From Sulfurimonas sp. (GTDB lineage Bacteria; Campylobacterota; Campylobacteria; Campylobacterales; Sulfurimonadaceae): a stretch of 32,031 nucleotides of DNA. The stretch spans positions 1-32,031 of the forward strand of contig JAKISX010000014.1 in the NCBI GenBank assembly GCA_021648405.1, given 5' to 3'. This document shows, in pieces, positions 1-5,910 of the stretch. Every line of letters starts with the position of its first letter. The first letter of the stretch is position 1. A model generated the notes under the pieces. That model saw only the letters and a program-made list of their open reading frames with translations, ran no database searches and was not told the origin of the DNA. Made by a program: the position numbers and the translations under genes.

Positions 1-296
1 CAATGTTTGAAGCTGATCCAGAAACTAAATGTATCGTTATGATTGGAGAAATTGGTGGAGATCTTGAAATTCAAGCAGCAAAACTAATTAAAGAGCAAAT
101 AACTAAACCAGTTGTAGCTTTTATTGCAGGGCAAACTGCTCCTAAAGGTAAAACGATGGGTCATGCTGGTGCTATTGTGTCTGGTTCTGCTGGAACTGCA
201 AAAGAAAAAATGGAAGCACTTGAAGCTGTAGGTGTAACGGTTGTTGTGTCACCTGCTGAAATAGGTGCTGCTGTAACTAAAGCAATGGCTAAGTAG
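1..296 (+). CDS. sucD: Succinyl-CoA synthetase (ADP-forming) alpha subunit, C-terminal part
   Basis: The 3' part of sucD, open to the left edge; about 97 of the usual ~290 residues are present. The alpha subunit carries the phosphohistidine of succinyl-CoA synthetase, which interconverts succinyl-CoA and succinate in the cytoplasm. Visible family signatures are EIGG, then [16 protein letters not shown], then [15 protein letters not shown], where the His of GHAGAI is the phosphorylated residue. The match to bacterial SucD C-termini is nearly continuous, and ATP-citrate lyase is a poorer fit. The reading frame runs through the window edge, so the ATG at position 3 is an internal Met, not the start. 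The next genes encode 2-oxoglutarate:ferredoxin oxidoreductase, the adjacent TCA step, so sucD and oor probably serve the same (possibly reductive) cycle. Confidence 0.93.
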   Translation, partial: MFEADPETKCIVMIGEIGGDLEIQAAKLIKEQITKPVVAFIAGQTAPKGKTMGHAGAIVSGSAGTAKEKMEALEAVGVTVVVSPAEIGAAVTKAMAK

Positions 297-317
297 TTAG
301 TTTTTTTAGTGCGAGCC

Positions 318-429
318 TCGTAAAGTAACAATTTGTTATATTACGAAGCGTTAATAGCACAATTTAGATTAAAATTATGAAAACTTTGATACTCTTTGTT
401 ATCAAAGAGTAATGTGCAGATTTAATCTA
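318..429 (+). other. Structured leader between sucD and oorD
   Basis: The 155-nt gap between sucD and oorD contains nested inverted repeats. TCGTAA (318-323) can pair with TTACGA (341-346). CTTTGATA (384-391) pairs with TATCAAAG (400-407). AGATTAAA (366-373, plus T365-A429) pairs with TTTAATCT (421-428), enclosing the second hairpin. None is followed by a T tract, so this does not look like a classical terminator. The ribosome-binding site AGGAGA lies just downstream. It could be a 5' UTR structure, an mRNA processing site, or chance pairing in AT-rich DNA. Confidence 0.35.
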
Positions 430-451
430 CACTTTAAAAATAGGAGAATAA

Positions 452-799
452 ATGTCAACTTTTCTAACTGTAAATCCAGGTGATCAACCAGTGTGGGTAA
501 ACACCAGTAACTGTAAAGCATGTGATATATGTGTATCAGTATGTCCTTCTGGAGTACTATCTATGGTATATGAAGTCACATCAACACTTGGTGCGACTAT
601 AGCTATTGAGCATCCAGAATCTTGTATAGGGTGTAATGAGTGTGAATTATCATGTCCTGATTTTGCTATATATGTAGCAGATAAAAAAGAGTATAAAGAG
701 GCTGGTTTTAGTTTTGCTAAACTTACTGATGAAGCTAAAGCTCGTCAAGTAGCAATCGCTGCTAATAACTACTATTCAATAGAACAAGGAGCTAGATAA
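452..799 (+). CDS. oorD: 2-oxoglutarate:ferredoxin oxidoreductase, delta (ferredoxin-like) subunit
   Basis: A 115-residue small subunit with two 4Fe-4S binding motifs: C21, C24, C27, C31 followed by Pro, and C58, C61, C64, C68 followed by Pro. It passes electrons between the thiamine-pyrophosphate site of OorB and external ferredoxin. The start is supported by AGGAGA about 7 nt upstream. Its TAA stop overlaps the ATG of oorA (TAATG), indicating translational coupling. The order D-A-B-C is the arrangement I know from Helicobacter and Campylobacter, where the four-subunit enzyme replaces the NAD-linked 2-oxoglutarate dehydrogenase. Delta subunits of other 2-oxoacid oxidoreductases look alike; the neighbours and the adjacent sucD favour 2-oxoglutarate as substrate. 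Confidence 0.93.
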   Translation: MSTFLTVNPGDQPVWVNTSNCKACDICVSVCPSGVLSMVYEVTSTLGATIAIEHPESCIGCNECELSCPDFAIYVADKKEYKEAGFSFAKLTDEAKARQVAIAANNYYSIEQGAR

Positions 800-1932
800 T
801 GGCAACAAGAGAAATTATATCAACTGGTAATGAGCTAGCAGCTTTAGCCGGCGTTGATGCTGGTTGTACTTTTTTTGGTGGTTATCCACTGACACCGTCA
901 AGTGAAGTTATGCATGAAATTTCTGACCTTTTACCAAAGGTTGGTGGTACATGTATTCAGATGGAAGATGAGATAGGTGCAATTTGTGCAGTTATTGGTG
1001 CAGGTATGGCTGGAGCTAGAACTATGACTGGTACTTCAGGTCCTGGTATGAGTTTAAAAGCTGAAAACTTAGGTCTTGCTCAGATGGCAGAAGTACCTTT
1101 GGTTTGTGTAAATGTTATGCGTGGTGGTCCATCAACTGGTCTTCCAACTCGTGTATCTCAAGGTGACATTCTGCAATCTAAAAACCCATCACATGGTGAC
1201 TATAAATCAATCACTTTATGTGCTGGTACTTTAGCTGAATGTTACACTGAAACTGTAAGAGCTTTTAATATTGCTGATAGATTTATGCAACCTGTTATTG
1301 TTTTACTTGATGAGACTATTGGTCATATGCATGGTAAAGCAGACCTTCCAACAGTAGAAGAAGTTAAAGCTGGAATTGTTCCTCGTAAGCGTTTTGACGG
1401 TCCTGCTGAAGAGTATTTTCCATATGAGTGTGGTCCAACGGAGCCAGCAGTATTAAATCCAATGTTTGAAGGCTACAGATATCACTTCACAGGGCTTCAT
1501 CATGATAAAAATGGTTTCCCAACAGAAGAGATTGAAACTTGTCGTAAGCTTATTCAGCGTTTAGAAGATAAAGTTGCTATGCATGAAGATGAGCTTGAAT
1601 CTTATGAAGAATTTATGATGGATGATGCCGAGGTTATGATTATTGCTTATGGTTCTGTTTCACTTGCAGCTAAAGAATCAATTCGTCATCTTCGTGATGA
1701 GGGTATTAAAGCTGGTTTATTTAGACCAATTACAATTTGGCCTTCACCTGCGAAAAAAATCAAAGAATATACTGATAAAATTAAAAAAGTTTTAGTTGTA
1801 GAGCTCAATATAGGACAGTATCATAGTGAAGTTGAAAGAGCATCTTCTAGATTAGACATTGATGGTTTATTTAAAGTTAATGGTAGACCAATATCTCCTT
1901 ATGAGATTGTAAATAAAGTAAAGGAGTTATAG
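799..1932 (+). CDS. oorA: 2-oxoglutarate:ferredoxin oxidoreductase, alpha subunit
   Basis: A 377-residue protein, the usual alpha-subunit length. The N-terminal pyrimidine-binding domain shows GGYPLTPSSEVMHE (about residues 27-40), then QMEDEIGAICAVIGAGMAGA and the TSGPGMSL loop (about 79-86), all typical of KorA/OorA. The C-terminal third contains a Rossmann-like domain II beginning near AEVMIIAYGSV. With OorB it forms the heterodimer that cleaves 2-oxoglutarate to succinyl-CoA and CO2, or runs in reverse to fix CO2 in a reductive TCA cycle. AAGGAG (786-791) precedes the ATG by 7 nt. One nucleotide separates its stop from the oorB start, so the cluster is one operon. Confidence 0.95.
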   Translation: MATREIISTGNELAALAGVDAGCTFFGGYPLTPSSEVMHEISDLLPKVGGTCIQMEDEIGAICAVIGAGMAGARTMTGTSGPGMSLKAENLGLAQMAEVPLVCVNVMRGGPSTGLPTRVSQGDILQSKNPSHGDYKSITLCAGTLAECYTETVRAFNIADRFMQPVIVLLDETIGHMHGKADLPTVEEVKAGIVPRKRFDGPAEEYFPYECGPTEPAVLNPMFEGYRYHFTGLHHDKNGFPTEEIETCRKLIQRLEDKVAMHEDELESYEEFMMDDAEVMIIAYGSVSLAAKESIRHLRDEGIKAGLFRPITIWPSPAKKIKEYTDKIKKVLVVELNIGQYHSEVERASSRLDIDGLFKVNGRPISPYEIVNKVKEL

Positions 1933-1933
1933 T

Positions 1934-2791
1934 ATGGCATTTAATTATGAAAAATATTTAAGAATTCAAAAAATGCCAACACTTTGGTGTTGGGGTTGTG
2001 GTGATGGTGTTATCCTTAAGGCTTTTGTAAGAGCTATCGAAAAAATGGGTATAAAACAAGATGATGTATGTGTTATTTCTGGAATTGGTTGTTCTGGTAG
2101 ATTTTCTTCATATGTAGATTTCAATACTATCCATACGACACACGGTAGAACTGTAGCTTATGCAACAGGTGTAAAACTTGCTCGTCCAGATAAAGTAGTT
2201 GTTTGTGTTGCTGGAGATGGTGACGCACTTGCAATCGGTGGTAATCATACTATCCATGGCTGTAGAAGAAATATTGATATCACAATGATTGTTATCAATA
2301 ACTTCATCTATGGTCTTACTAATGCGCAAACTTCTCCAACTACCCCACAGGGTATGTGGACAGTAACTCAAAAAATTGGTAATATTGATCCAACTTTTGA
2401 TACTTGTGAATTAGCTATCGCTTCTGGAGCTTCATTTGTTGCTCGTGAAACTATGCTTGATCCTAAAAAATTAGAAAAAATCCTTATTAAAGCACTTGAG
2501 CACAAAGGTTTTTCTATGATGGAAGTACTTTCTAATTGTCATATCAATCTTGGTAGAAAAAACAAGATGGTTTCCGCAATGGAAAACCTAGAGTGGATTG
2601 ATAATATCACAACTTCAAAAAAGAAATATGATGCTATGACTGAGGAAGAGCAATTAAACTTATTTCCACTTGGTATTTTAAAACAAGACCTAGAGGTTCG
2701 TGAGTATTGTGATATGTATAAAGATGTTATAGATGCACATCAAGGTAAGCGCGCAAAAATTACACAAGATGACTTTAAGAAAAAAATCTAA
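1934..2791 (+). CDS. oorB: 2-oxoglutarate:ferredoxin oxidoreductase, beta (TPP-binding) subunit
   Basis: A 285-residue catalytic beta subunit. Cys19 and Cys22 in WCWGCGDG and Cys53 in GIGCSG are likely ligands of the proximal 4Fe-4S cluster. The thiamine-diphosphate/Mg motif starts at GDGDALAIGGNH (about 94-105) and ends at the Asn pair 122-123 (INNFIYGLTN). OorB holds the TPP cofactor at which the 2-oxo acid is decarboxylated. An AAGGAG is placed about 9 nt before the ATG. The gene sits between oorA and oorC with gaps of 1 and 9 nt. The length and the absence of pyruvate-oxidoreductase fusion domains fit the 2-oxoglutarate enzyme. Confidence 0.95.
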   Translation: MAFNYEKYLRIQKMPTLWCWGCGDGVILKAFVRAIEKMGIKQDDVCVISGIGCSGRFSSYVDFNTIHTTHGRTVAYATGVKLARPDKVVVCVAGDGDALAIGGNHTIHGCRRNIDITMIVINNFIYGLTNAQTSPTTPQGMWTVTQKIGNIDPTFDTCELAIASGASFVARETMLDPKKLEKILIKALEHKGFSMMEVLSNCHINLGRKNKMVSAMENLEWIDNITTSKKKYDAMTEEEQLNLFPLGILKQDLEVREYCDMYKDVIDAHQGKRAKITQDDFKKKI

Positions 2792-2800
2792 GGAGATACA

Positions 2801-3355
2801 GTGAGTAAAACATTAATGAGATTTACAGGTGTTGGTGGACAAGGTGTTCTTCTTGCTGGTGAGATTTTTGCAGCTGCAAAAATTAAAACTGGCGGTCATG
2901 GACTAAAAACAGCAACATATACATCACAAGTTCGTGGTGGTCCAACTGTTGTTGATATTCAACTAGATGATAAAGAGATTTATTACCCATATGCAAATGA
3001 TGGGGAGATAGGTTTCATGCTTTCAGTTGCACAAAAAAGTTATGATCTTTTTAAAGATGGTGTTCAAAAAGGTGGAACTATAGTAATTGATCCAAACCTA
3101 ATCAAGCCTACTGAACAAGATAGAAAAGATTGGAAGATTTTTGAAATTCCAATTATCACAATAGCAAAAGAAGAGGTTGGTAATGTTATTACTCAATCTG
3201 TTGTAGCATTAGCAATCGCAAATACTATGATGAAAGCTATTGATAAAAAAACTTTAGTAGATACTATGCTTTCTAAAGTACCAGCTAAAGTTCATGATGT
3301 AAATATAGTCGCTTATGATCTTGGTGAAAAATATGCAAATGAAGCTGTAGCTTAA
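2801..3355 (+). CDS. oorC: 2-oxoglutarate:ferredoxin oxidoreductase, gamma subunit
   Basis: A 184-residue gamma subunit with the family N-terminus FTGVGGQGVLLAGEIFA, then TYTSQVRGGPTVVDIQ (about residues 40-55), hallmarks of the POR/KOR gamma domain that packs against the alpha/beta core and contributes to CoA binding. Translation starts at GTG (2801), chosen because AAGGAGA stands 5-6 nt upstream and the protein begins at the conserved position; the next Met (residue 6) lies inside the conserved start. This is the last gene of the operon, and a strong intrinsic terminator follows 16 nt after its stop. Confidence 0.95.
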   Translation: MSKTLMRFTGVGGQGVLLAGEIFAAAKIKTGGHGLKTATYTSQVRGGPTVVDIQLDDKEIYYPYANDGEIGFMLSVAQKSYDLFKDGVQKGGTIVIDPNLIKPTEQDRKDWKIFEIPIITIAKEEVGNVITQSVVALAIANTMMKAIDKKTLVDTMLSKVPAKVHDVNIVAYDLGEKYANEAVA

Positions 3356-3370
3356 TTAAATTATTTTCGA

Positions 3371-3397
3371 AGCAGTCCAAGCGGCTGCTTTTTTTTA
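3371..3397 (+). terminator. Intrinsic terminator of the oor operon
   Basis: AGCAGTC (3371-3377) pairs with GGCTGCT (3383-3389), including one G-T pair, around a 5-nt loop, followed by a run of eight T (3389-3396). This is a textbook rho-independent terminator just downstream of oorC. Confidence 0.9.
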
Positions 3398-3399
3398 TT

Positions 3400-3428
3400 A
3401 AAAAGTTTAATATTAAATAATATTAAAC
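3400..3428 (-). terminator. Intrinsic terminator of the tetR gene
   Basis: GTTTAATATT (3405-3414) and AATATTAAAC (3419-3428) form a perfect 10-bp inverted repeat around AAAT. Read on the minus strand it is followed by five T (complement of 3400-3404). The TAA stop of the TetR gene (3423-3425) lies inside the stem. It stands back to back with the oor terminator, separating the two converging transcripts. Confidence 0.65.
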
Positions 3429-4034
3429 TTTGATGCTCTCCCAAAAATAATCCACATGTTTTTCAAATTGTGTAGATAGCATATCTGTAGATTTTGAATC
3501 AAAACGGAGTAGGGTAACTTGTAATCGAATATAAAATAAGGTAGAGATAAACTCATATGCCATTATCATTGGGTCTCCTGAGCGAACAAGTGAATTTTGC
3601 ATCATTATAAAGAATCCCTCAGCCAATATTTTTACATTTTTATCATGAAATTCACTCATAAACTGCTCTCTAAGCTCTCTATTTTGTAAAAGCTCTATCA
3701 TGAGCAACCTAAACATCTTCTCGCTATTCTTATCAAATGTAAGTAGTTTGTATTGTTGCGCGAATTTACTAATAAAAGCTTTACCTTTAAGCGCATTTTG
3801 TTTTATTTCCTCATCGTCAAATGAGAATGGAGTGGTAAATATATCTTTTGAAACTTCTAGAAATATATTTTCTTTATTTTTAAAATGATTATACAGAGCA
3901 CTCTGTTTAATTCCTATCTCTGATGCAATTTTTCGCACACTTGTACCTTTGTATCCGTATTCAGAGAATAGGGCAGTTGCGGCTTTTAATATCTTTTGTT
4001 TAGTTGTATTTTTTTTATGATGTTGCGTATTCAT
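3423..4034 (-). CDS. TetR/AcrR-family transcriptional repressor
   Basis: A protein of about 203 residues. The N-terminus carries the TetR helix-turn-helix: KQKILKAATALFSEYGYKG followed by TSVRKIASEIGIKQSALYNH and FKNKENIF, with the typical Tyr-x-His-Phe end of the recognition helix. The rest is an all-helical ligand-binding/dimer domain with no recognisable ligand class. I prefer the ATG at 4034 because the upstream ATG at 4046 directly abuts its only GAG, while 4034 has GGA 7 nt before it; a 207-residue form from 4046 is possible. No efflux or metabolic gene lies next to it. The upstream region holds four palindromic sites that are probably its own operators, so autoregulation is likely. Its inducer and other targets cannot be read from this window. 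Confidence 0.9.
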   Translation of the reverse strand: MNTQHHKKNTTKQKILKAATALFSEYGYKGTSVRKIASEIGIKQSALYNHFKNKENIFLEVSKDIFTTPFSFDDEEIKQNALKGKAFISKFAQQYKLLTFDKNSEKMFRLLMIELLQNRELREQFMSEFHDKNVKILAEGFFIMMQNSLVRSGDPMIMAYEFISTLFYIRLQVTLLRFDSKSTDMLSTQFEKHVDYFWESIKV

Positions 4035-4060
4035 AGGCTTTTCCATCTCTTTTTTTAATT

Positions 4061-4171
4061 ATGAACAGTTGTTAATTAATAATATATTATATATGAACAG
4101 TTGTTAATTTAAACTTATAAGCAATGAACGGTTGTTCATGTAAAGCAGGTACTAAAAGAACGACTGTTCAT
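4061..4171. promoter_or_regulatory. Array of four phased palindromic operators, probably for the adjacent TetR protein
   Basis: Four copies of a 16-bp dyad with consensus ATGAAC-N4-GTTCAT lie at 4061-4076, 4093-4108, 4124-4139 and 4156-4171. The third is a perfect palindrome (ATGAACGGTTGTTCAT). Sites 1 and 2 have one mismatch in the right arm (GTTAAT), and site 4 has one in the left arm (AAGAAC). Start-to-start distances are 32, 31 and 32 bp, very close to three turns of B-DNA, so bound dimers would sit on the same helix face. The array lies between the tetR start and the RNase P RNA gene. Assignment to this TetR protein rests on proximity and on the usual dyad operators of the family. Confidence 0.8.
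4086..4091 (-). promoter_or_regulatory. Candidate -10 element of tetR
   Basis: On the minus strand the sequence reads TATAAT at this position, between operators 1 and 2. Operator 2 (4093-4108) would fill the -10/-35 spacer and operator 1 would cover the start region, the classical layout for repression by a TetR dimer. No good -35 hexamer is seen, as is common in Campylobacterota. Confidence 0.5.
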
Positions 4172-4212
4172 TACATAAAAAGGGCTATAAAAGGAAAAAT
4201 TATGTACTATTG

Positions 4213-4560
4213 CATAGGTGTAATAGATAGTTAATTGTATAGTTTTTTTGCAATAGGAAAGTCCGAGCTGCTATAAGAGAGTGTTCCATCTAACTGATGG
4301 CCAGCGTAAGCTGAGGGAAAGTGCAACAGAAATATTACAGCCACTTAATCGTGGTGATGGTGAAAAGGTGGTGTAAGAGACCACCAGCTTCTGTGGTAAC
4401 ACAGAGGGCTTGTAAACCCAACATGGCAGCAAGAAACAAATGGTTAGCCTCTTATATGGTATTTTAATACTATTGCTTTTGTTTCGCTAGAGATACTTTG
4501 TGAAAAGTATAGTAGATTAATGCTATCACTACAAAACTCGGCTTACATTACACCTGAATT
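4213..4560 (+). ncRNA. rnpB: RNase P RNA (catalytic M1 RNA)
   Basis: The RNA subunit of RNase P, which removes 5' leaders from pre-tRNAs. Conserved bacterial blocks appear in order: GGAAAGTCCGAGCT (4256-4269), GAGGGAAAGTGCAACAGAAA, GGTGTAAGAGACCACCAG, GGCTTGTAAACCC, CAGCAAGAA, and near the 3' end ACAAAACTCGGCTTAC, the strand that pairs back to form P4. The ends are set by helix P1: AGGTGTAAT (4216-4224) pairs perfectly with ATTACACCT (4547-4555). The exact 5' and 3' nucleotides are uncertain by a few bases. Possible promoter hexamers upstream are TATAAA (4186-4191) and TACTAT (4205-4210). The nearest TetR operator ends about 40 nt before the gene. Confidence 0.95.
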
Positions 4561-4639
4561 ATATTAATATTAAAAAATATCAACCAACAAACAGGGCATA
4601 TTATGAAAAAAACAAGCACAGTTAGACTGCAGAAGAATC

Positions 4640-4807
4640 ATGAGTTTTTTTAAAGAAAATTCACAAAAAGTTATATCACTTGGTGGCATAGTAGTTTCCG
4701 TACTAATAATATATTTTGCATTAACATATGAGATTAAAGTAGATACACAAAGTGAAACATCAAAACACACTGATAAAGAAATAGAGTCATCTACTCTCGA
4801 GAAATAA
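4640..4807 (+). CDS. Small single-pass membrane protein, unknown function
   Basis: An open frame of 55 codons. Residues 1-10 are polar and basic, residues about 11-30 (VISLGGIVVSVLIIYFALTY) form one hydrophobic segment, and the remainder is a charged, Ser/Thr-rich tail ending SSTLEK, predicted to be outside the hydrophobic core. I do not recognise a family. The ribosome-binding site is weak (AGAAGA about 4 nt upstream). An out-of-phase ATG at 4603 (16 codons) overlaps its start. The gene sits between rnpB and another small gene on the same strand. A 66-codon antisense frame exists here but lacks any protein-like pattern. Confidence is moderate because only length, composition and context support it. 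Confidence 0.5.
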   Translation: MSFFKENSQKVISLGGIVVSVLIIYFALTYEIKVDTQSETSKHTDKEIESSTLEK

Positions 4808-4860
4808 TTTTCAAGAGAATATACATTATGTTAACCAACGAACAGGAGTATGTCACAATT

Positions 4861-5067
4861 ATGACTAAAAAAGAAGAACTAATATTAGATATACAAAATT
4901 TATTAAATAATTATGACAATGTGCATTCTACAAGTATTAACCCAGATTTACTAAAATTTATGGATGAAAGTACTCTCATCTCTATTATAGATACTTTATT
5001 GACACAAAAAGAAAACAACAAAGAGTCAGATTTAGCATGGCTTGAATCATTTAAGAAAGTAAAATAG
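4861..5067 (+). CDS. Small conserved-looking cytoplasmic protein, unknown function
   Basis: A 68-residue, charged, helical protein with no signal or membrane segment, containing LLKFMDESTLISIIDTLL and ending AWLESFKKVK. I do not recognise a named family. The start at 4861 is chosen because AGGAG (4844-4848) lies 12 nt upstream and MTKKEEL is a plausible N-terminus; an ATG at 4828 gives a 79-residue version with a poorer ribosome site. A five-codon frame (MSQL then stop, 4850-4864) overlaps the chosen ATG as TTATGA and may be a coupling peptide or chance. The next gene, 87 nt on, has its own promoter and encodes a response regulator. Confidence 0.7.
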   Translation: MTKKEELILDIQNLLNNYDNVHSTSINPDLLKFMDESTLISIIDTLLTQKENNKESDLAWLESFKKVK

Positions 5068-5119
5068 CTAAATTTACTTATTGTTTAAAATAGTTTTTAT
5101 GTTATTAACCAAATTTTAC

Positions 5120-5125
5120 TATAAT
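5120..5125 (+). promoter_or_regulatory. Candidate -10 element for the response regulator gene
   Basis: TATAAT stands 30 nt before the ATG at 5155, with an AT-rich upstream region but no clear -35 box. A TAGGA ribosome site follows at about 5143. This fits a housekeeping sigma promoter of Campylobacterota, where -35 is weak. Confidence 0.5.
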
Positions 5126-5154
5126 GGCACATAGATATTAATTAGGAATATAAC

Positions 5155-5706
5155 ATGAGCAATATAGACTTAGTACAATTAACACAACAAACAAAAAAAT
5201 TGACTGCAATGGTAGTTGAAGATGAAAAAGTGACCAATGAGTTACTAAGTATAACTTTTAAAACTTTCTTTTCAGATGTAACTTCGTGTTTTAGCGGTGA
5301 AGAGGCACTTTCCGCATACAGTGAAAATCAACCAGATATAGTTTTTGTTGATATAGTTATGCCGGGTATGGATGGTATTGAGTTAGCAAGAAAAATTCGT
5401 GCAATTAATTCTTCTCAAATAATTATTGTGATTTCTGCTACCAATGATATTGAAAAAATATCTGAATCTATAGAAGTGGGTGTGAATAGTTTTATTCAAA
5501 AACCAGTTGATACAAAAAAAATTATTGAGCTCTTAAGCGGAATAACATCATTAGTAAGTAAAAAACAAAAAGTTGAAACTAAAACATTTTCAATCTCTCT
5601 ACCTTTGAATATTTATGACCTCGTAGATGATAATGCAAAAGAGGAAAGCATCTCTAAGAATGCTGTAATCATTAGAGCACTCCGTAGTTTTTATGATAAT
5701 CATTAA
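5155..5706 (+). CDS. Response regulator: receiver domain fused to a ribbon-helix-helix (CopG/Arc-like) domain
   Basis: A 183-residue protein with two parts. Residues ~16-130 are a receiver domain with the acidic pair E22/D23, phospho-acceptor D66 in PDIVFVDIVMPGMDG, Ser94 and the conserved K116-P117. After a short linker (about 131-142), residues 143-181 read KTFSISLPLNIYDLVDDNAK, then EESISKNAVIIRALRSFY. The pattern of a beta strand of alternating residues, Pro, helix, SISKNAVI turn and second helix matches the RHH fold of CopG/Arc regulators. The usual output domains (winged helix, LuxR, NtrC) are absent. The protein is probably a DNA-binding regulator controlled by phosphorylation, with RHH dimers forming the two-stranded ribbon. 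No histidine kinase is adjacent, so its partner is unknown. The RHH call is by eye. Confidence 0.85.
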   Translation: MSNIDLVQLTQQTKKLTAMVVEDEKVTNELLSITFKTFFSDVTSCFSGEEALSAYSENQPDIVFVDIVMPGMDGIELARKIRAINSSQIIIVISATNDIEKISESIEVGVNSFIQKPVDTKKIIELLSGITSLVSKKQKVETKTFSISLPLNIYDLVDDNAKEESISKNAVIIRALRSFYDNH

Positions 5707-5747
5707 TTCAATGAGCTAATTTTATAGTGTTTTAAGCAAAATATTTG

Positions 5748-5753
5748 TAGAAT
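5748..5753 (+). promoter_or_regulatory. Candidate -10 element for tRNA-Glu
   Basis: TAGAAT preceded by TG lies 17 nt before the mature 5' end of the tRNA. No convincing -35 box is visible. A tentative call from position and sequence only. Confidence 0.35.
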
Positions 5754-5770
5754 CACGGCTCACATTAAGT

Positions 5771-5845
5771 GGCCCCGTCGTCTAGCGGTTAGGATCCATG
5801 GTTTTCATCCATGTTACAGGAGTTCAATTCTCCTCGGGGTCACCA
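5771..5845 (+). tRNA. tRNA-Glu (anticodon TTC)
   Basis: A 75-nt cloverleaf. Acceptor GGCCCCG (5771-5777) pairs with CGGGGTC (5835-5841), with one G-T pair. The anticodon stem is CATGG/CCATG around loop TTTTCAT, with anticodon TTC at 5804-5806. The T arm is AGGAG-TTCAATT-CTCCT. The discriminator is A and the CCA end is encoded (5843-5845). It lies 65 nt upstream of a glutamyl-tRNA synthetase gene on the same strand. Confidence 0.97.
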
Positions 5846-5910
5846 ATTACAACAAAGAACTTTATTAGCTAAAACTTGTTAAAATCCAAAAAAAATACTT
5901 AGGAATTTTA

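Noticed and set aside
1-296. Possibility that the left-edge gene is ATP-citrate lyase.
   Set aside because: The C-terminal sequence follows SucD continuously to the normal end, with no citrate-synthase-like extension.
4061-4171. CRISPR-like array of regularly spaced repeats.
   Set aside because: Repeats are 16-bp degenerate palindromes with ~15-bp AT-rich gaps, too short for CRISPR repeats and spacers, no cas genes are near, and a TetR operator explanation fits better.
4603-4653. A 16-codon leader peptide (MKKTSTVRLQKNHEFF).
   Set aside because: It overlaps the start of the 55-codon gene out of phase, has no good ribosome site and no attenuator-like codon run. It could be real but is not supported enough to annotate.
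4570-4770. A 66-codon minus-strand frame opposite the small membrane protein.
   Set aside because: No ribosome site and no recognisable pattern; the plus-strand frame has a clear membrane segment and charged tail and lies in the direction of its neighbours.
5124-5140. Possible sigma-54 promoter (TGGCAC).
   Set aside because: The -24-like TGGCAC is not followed by the TTGC -12 element at the required distance, and it overlaps a good TATAAT.
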